Part shown: piece by piece, positions 61,461 through 64,000 of the stretch
Layout of the letters: every line of letters begins with the position of its first letter
Numbering within the stretch: position 1 is the first letter of the stretch
Origin: Basidiobolus meristosporus CBS 931.73
Taxonomy: Eukaryota > Basidiobolomycota > Basidiobolomycetes > Basidiobolales > Basidiobolaceae
DNA length: 64,000 nucleotides
Direction: 5' to 3'
NCBI GenBank assembly: GCA_002104905.1
Contig: MCFE01000279.1
Location: 39,986 to 103,985 of the forward strand
Made by a program: the position numbers and the translations under genes
Notes under the pieces: generated by a model
The model's database searches: none
Told to the model about the DNA's origin: nothing
The model's input: the letters and a program-made list of their open reading frames with translations, nothing else

Positions 61461-61987
61461 AGGGGGGAGGAAAGTCACCAAGTGGTGAAATCTTTATTTA
61501 CTTATGACAAGTATCTAAAGAAGCCAAGTTAATCTGAAGTAATTCCTAGAAAGCTAGGTCTGAGAGATATCTTCCTGGTAAGCCAGGTCTGAGAGTTGAG
61601 AAGCTGAGTGGTACTATATTTCCTAGTTAGCTAGGTCTGAGAGAGGTTTCCTGGAAAGCCAGGCCTGAGAAGTGAGAATCTGAATATATCTGAGCTAAGT
61701 TATACTGGTTTGCGGTAGCTGAATTGTGGCCGGAATGGCCAGTAGACTGGGGGAACTGAGATGAATTTCTGGGCGATCACTGGCCAAATTTACTAGGCAA
61801 ATCTGGCCAATTAGCATTTCAAGGATTTCAGCCAATCAGAACCTTTACTTTGCCCGATGGTTGATCAAGCCATCTCCCAATGAGCACACATCAATTTATT
61901 AATCAAATTTTGCTGGATCCAGGATTTGAACCCACAACCATGGGTATGGAAGGGTTAGGGATAACCACAAGGCTAAGTGTTCTTGGT
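61461..61987 (-). mobile_element. tRNA-headed SINE, copy S2 (four-hairpin form, full length)
   Basis: A box complement at 61,965-61,975, B box complement at 61,922-61,932. The body contains four tandem 5-bp hairpins at 61,545-61,558, 61,574-61,587, 61,622-61,635 and 61,650-61,663, each followed by (T/C)CTGAGA, plus a TGGCC/GGCCA hairpin near 61,727. The 3' tail hairpin is at 61,475-61,488. The head also contains CCCTAACCC between the A and B boxes. It is separated from the next element by GGTTAGGGTG and further G-rich sequence. Confidence 0.8.
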
Positions 61988-62031
61988 TAGGGTGTAGGTG
62001 TTATAGTAAGGGCTAGGAAAAGGTTAGGGGG

Positions 62032-62463
62032 GATGATCATCACCAAAGGGTGAAATCTTTATTTAAATAATCAATAAAGAAGCCAAGTTTGAATATGAAT
62101 ATCTGAGATGCAGGAAGCCTACAAGATAAACTTGGACTTTGCTGTATCCCAAATATCCTCAGTATCAAAGTCTAGAGGAGAGTGCAGCAAGACTGCTTGT
62201 TCACTGTAGTATTTCTTGAGGAAGTTTGTGACTTGAAGGGAAGGAGAGTTTTTCAACAAGCTGGTAAATCTTTTGAGAAGTTCTTTTTCCAGAGAGAATG
62301 GCACAAAGAGTGGAATGTCCAAGTGATGTCTGAATATATGCTCTGAGAGCTCCCAATCCAGCATATTTTTGACTTCTTCTGTAAAATCTTCAACAATATC
62401 TTTGTCAAGAATAACTTCCAAGAGATCCCTGGCAATGTACTGAATGTTAATAATCTTAGGCAT
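62032..62463 (-). mobile_element. 5'-truncated non-LTR element L2 (C-terminal ORF fragment)
   Basis: Tail hairpin at 62,040-62,053 and CTTTATTT as in L1 and the SINEs. The 114-codon frame (62,463-62,119) is the C-terminal end of a larger protein. Its S-L-L-K-N-S-P-S ... F-L-K-K-Y-Y ... L-L-H-S-P ... W-D-T-A pattern recurs in L3, and P-F-S-L ... S-L-L-K-N-S-P resembles the L1 C-terminus (P-F-P-L ... S-L-L-I-N ... N-S-P). The ATG at 62,463 lies at the junction with TTAGGG repeats and is probably fortuitous. Confidence 0.65.
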
Positions 62464-62487
62464 ACTTAGGGTTAGGGTTAGGGTAGG
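62464..62487. repeat. Interstitial telomere-repeat junction
   Basis: ACTTAGGGTTAGGGTTAGGG followed by TAGGGGAGGG separates L2 from L3; the longest clean TTAGGG run inside the chain. Confidence 0.85.
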
Positions 62488-62752
62488 GGAGGGAAAGTCA
62501 CCAAGGTAGGTGAAATCTTTATTTGATTTCAGACAAGTCTAACTACTAATAAAGAAGCCAGCTGGGAATAAAAGATTCCCAAAGTAAACACTAAGTTGAA
62601 TATGAATAAATCTAAGCTAAAGTTAAGGCAGTATCCCAGAGTACACTGGAGTTCAGGTTCATGGGGGAGTGAAGTAGATAAGCTTGAGAGATATAATAAT
62701 CTTTAAGGAAGTGGGTAACAGCAGGTGAAGGGGAGTTTTTGATAAGTGAGGG
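62488..62752 (-). mobile_element. 5'-truncated non-LTR element L3
   Basis: Tail hairpin TCACC-AAGGTA-GGTGA at 62,498-62,513 with a six-base loop, then CTTTATTT. The minus-strand reading (about 62,748-62,612) S-L-I-K-N-S-P-S ... F-L-K-D-Y-Y ... L-L-H-S-P ... L-W-D-T-A is homologous to L2. The 5' edge at about 62,752 runs directly into GGGGTTAGGGGG. Confidence 0.65.
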
Positions 62753-63281
62753 GTTAGGGGGAGGAAAGTCACCAAGTGGTGAAATCTTTATTTACTTATG
62801 ACGAGTATCTAAAGAAGCCAAGTTAATCTGAAGTTATTCCTAGAAAGCTAGGTCTGAGAGATATCTTCCTGGTAAGCCAGGTCTGAGAGTTGAGAAGCTG
62901 AGTGGTACTATATTTCCTAGTTAGCTAGGTCTGAGAGAGGTTTCCTGGAAAGCCAGGCCTGAGAAGTGAGAATCTGAATATATCTGAGCTAAGTTATACT
63001 GGTTTGCGGTAGCTGAATTGTGGCCGGAATGGCCAGTAGACTGGGGGAACTGAGATGAATTTCTGGGCGATCACTGGCCAAATTTACTAGGCAAATCTGG
63101 CCAATTAGCATTTCAAGGATTTCAGCCAATCAGAGCCTTTACTTTGCCCAATGGTTGATCAAGCCATCTCCCAATGAGCACACATCAATTTATTAATCAA
63201 ATTTTGTTGGATCCAGGATTTGAACCCACAACCATGGGTATGGAAGGGTTAGGGATAACCACAAGGCTAGGTGTTCTTGGT
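62753..63281 (-). mobile_element. tRNA-headed SINE, copy S3 (four-hairpin form, full length)
   Basis: Nearly identical to S2. Hairpins at 62,839-62,852, 62,868-62,881, 62,916-62,929 and 62,944-62,957. Complete tRNA-like head with B-box complement at about 63,218-63,228; the A-box region has one change (GGCTAG for GGCTAA). It is joined to S4 by GGTTAGGGGGGGGAGGGGGTTAGGG-type sequence. Confidence 0.8.
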
Positions 63282-63310
63282 TAGGGGGGGGAGGGGGTTA
63301 GGGTAGGGGA

Positions 63311-63770
63311 GGAAAGTCACCAAGTGGTGAAATCTTTATTTACTTATGACAAGTATCTAAAGAAGCCAAGTTAATCTGAAGTTATTCCTAGAAAGCTAGG
63401 TCTGAGAGATATCTTCCTGGTAAGCCAGGTCTGAGAGTTGAGAAGCTGAGTGGTACTATATTTCCTAGTTAGCTAGGTCTGAGAGAGGTTTCCTGGAAAG
63501 CCAGGCCTGAGAAGTGAGAATCTAAATATATCTGAGCTAAGTTATACTGGTTTGCGGTAGCTGAATTGTGGCCGGAATGGCCAGTAGACTGGGGGAACTG
63601 AGATGAATATCTGGGCAATCACTGGCCAAATTTACTAGGCAAATCTGGCCAATTAGCATTTCAAGGATTTCAGCCAATCAGAGCCTTTACTTTGCCCGAT
63701 GGATGATCAAGCCATCTCCCAATGAGCACACATCAATTTATTAATCAAATTTTAGTTGGATCCAGGATTT
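63311..63770 (-). mobile_element. 5'-truncated SINE, copy S4, next to the telomere
   Basis: Hairpins at 63,387-63,400, 63,416-63,429, 63,464-63,477 and 63,492-63,505. The copy stops within the B box (GGATTT) and passes directly into GGGTTAGGG, so the A box is missing. This is what incomplete reverse transcription followed by telomere addition would give. Confidence 0.8.
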
Positions 63771-63851
63771 GGGTTAGGGTTAGGGTTAGGGTTAGGGTTA
63801 GGGTTAGGGTTAGGGTTAGGGTTAGGGTTAGGGTTAGGGTTAGGGTTAGGG

Positions 63852-63892
<41 letters not shown>

Positions 63893-64000
63893 GGTTAGGG
63901 TTAGGGTTAGGGTTAGGGTTAGGGTTAGGGTTAGGGTTAGGGTTAGGGTTAGGGTTAGGGTTAGGGTTAGGGTTAGGGTTAGGGTTAGGGTTAGGGTTAG
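63771..64000. repeat. Telomere, (TTAGGG)n
   Basis: About 38 repeats of TTAGGG reaching the window edge, with a single TTTAGGG variant near 63,870. The G-rich strand runs 5' to 3' toward the right, as expected for a right chromosome end. Confidence 0.97.

Noticed and set aside
63771-64000. CRISPR-like or minisatellite array
   Set aside because: The regular TTAGGG unit without spacers is a eukaryotic telomere; no CRISPR array is present in the window.

Overview
The window is one end of a fungal nuclear chromosome. It closes at the right edge in about 230 bp of TTAGGG telomere repeat. Genes carry many short introns (44-125 nt) with GT/AG ends and CTAAC-like branch sites. The gene set (Kex2-type protease, eL22, forkhead factor, adenylate kinase, HMG-box protein, NAD-isocitrate dehydrogenase, DNA polymerase eta) is typically fungal. 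I suspect an early-diverging lineage (Mucoromycota or Zoopagomycota), but the sequence does not prove this.

Layout. (1) 1-20.8 kb is a mobile-element graveyard: a ~6 kb element with ~1.16 kb terminal inverted repeats plus the arm of a second copy, a transposase fragment, a foldback element, dispersed LTR-like repeats, and Ty1/copia elements. One copia copy (15.7-20.3 kb) still has both LTRs, but its reading frames are broken. This block is strikingly poor in CpG. (2) 21.2-57.3 kb is the gene island with ordinary CpG: kexin (+), eL22 (-), a stand-alone kexin-type propeptide gene (-), forkhead (+), adenylate kinase (+), HMG-box (+), a predicted BED-finger/cytidine deaminase fusion (+), a multi-pass membrane protein (-) with decayed relatives, IDH2 (-), DNA polymerase eta (-) and a possible histone-fold protein (-). 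Long intergenic stretches (up to 5.3 kb) show nothing I recognise. (3) 59.4-64 kb is the subtelomere: a head-to-tail chain of non-LTR retrotransposon fragments and tRNA-derived SINEs. All have their 3' ends toward the centromere, are separated by short TTAGGG-like stretches, and are capped by the telomere.

Most notable: (a) the subtelomeric LINE/SINE chain, whose two families share a 3' hairpin, with up to four tandem covarying hairpins in the SINE; (b) a DNA-binding BED finger joined in frame to a cytidine deaminase; (c) a secreted kexin propeptide lacking a protease domain, encoded near the complete kexin gene. Spliced models were built by hand from splice consensus, phase and family motifs.
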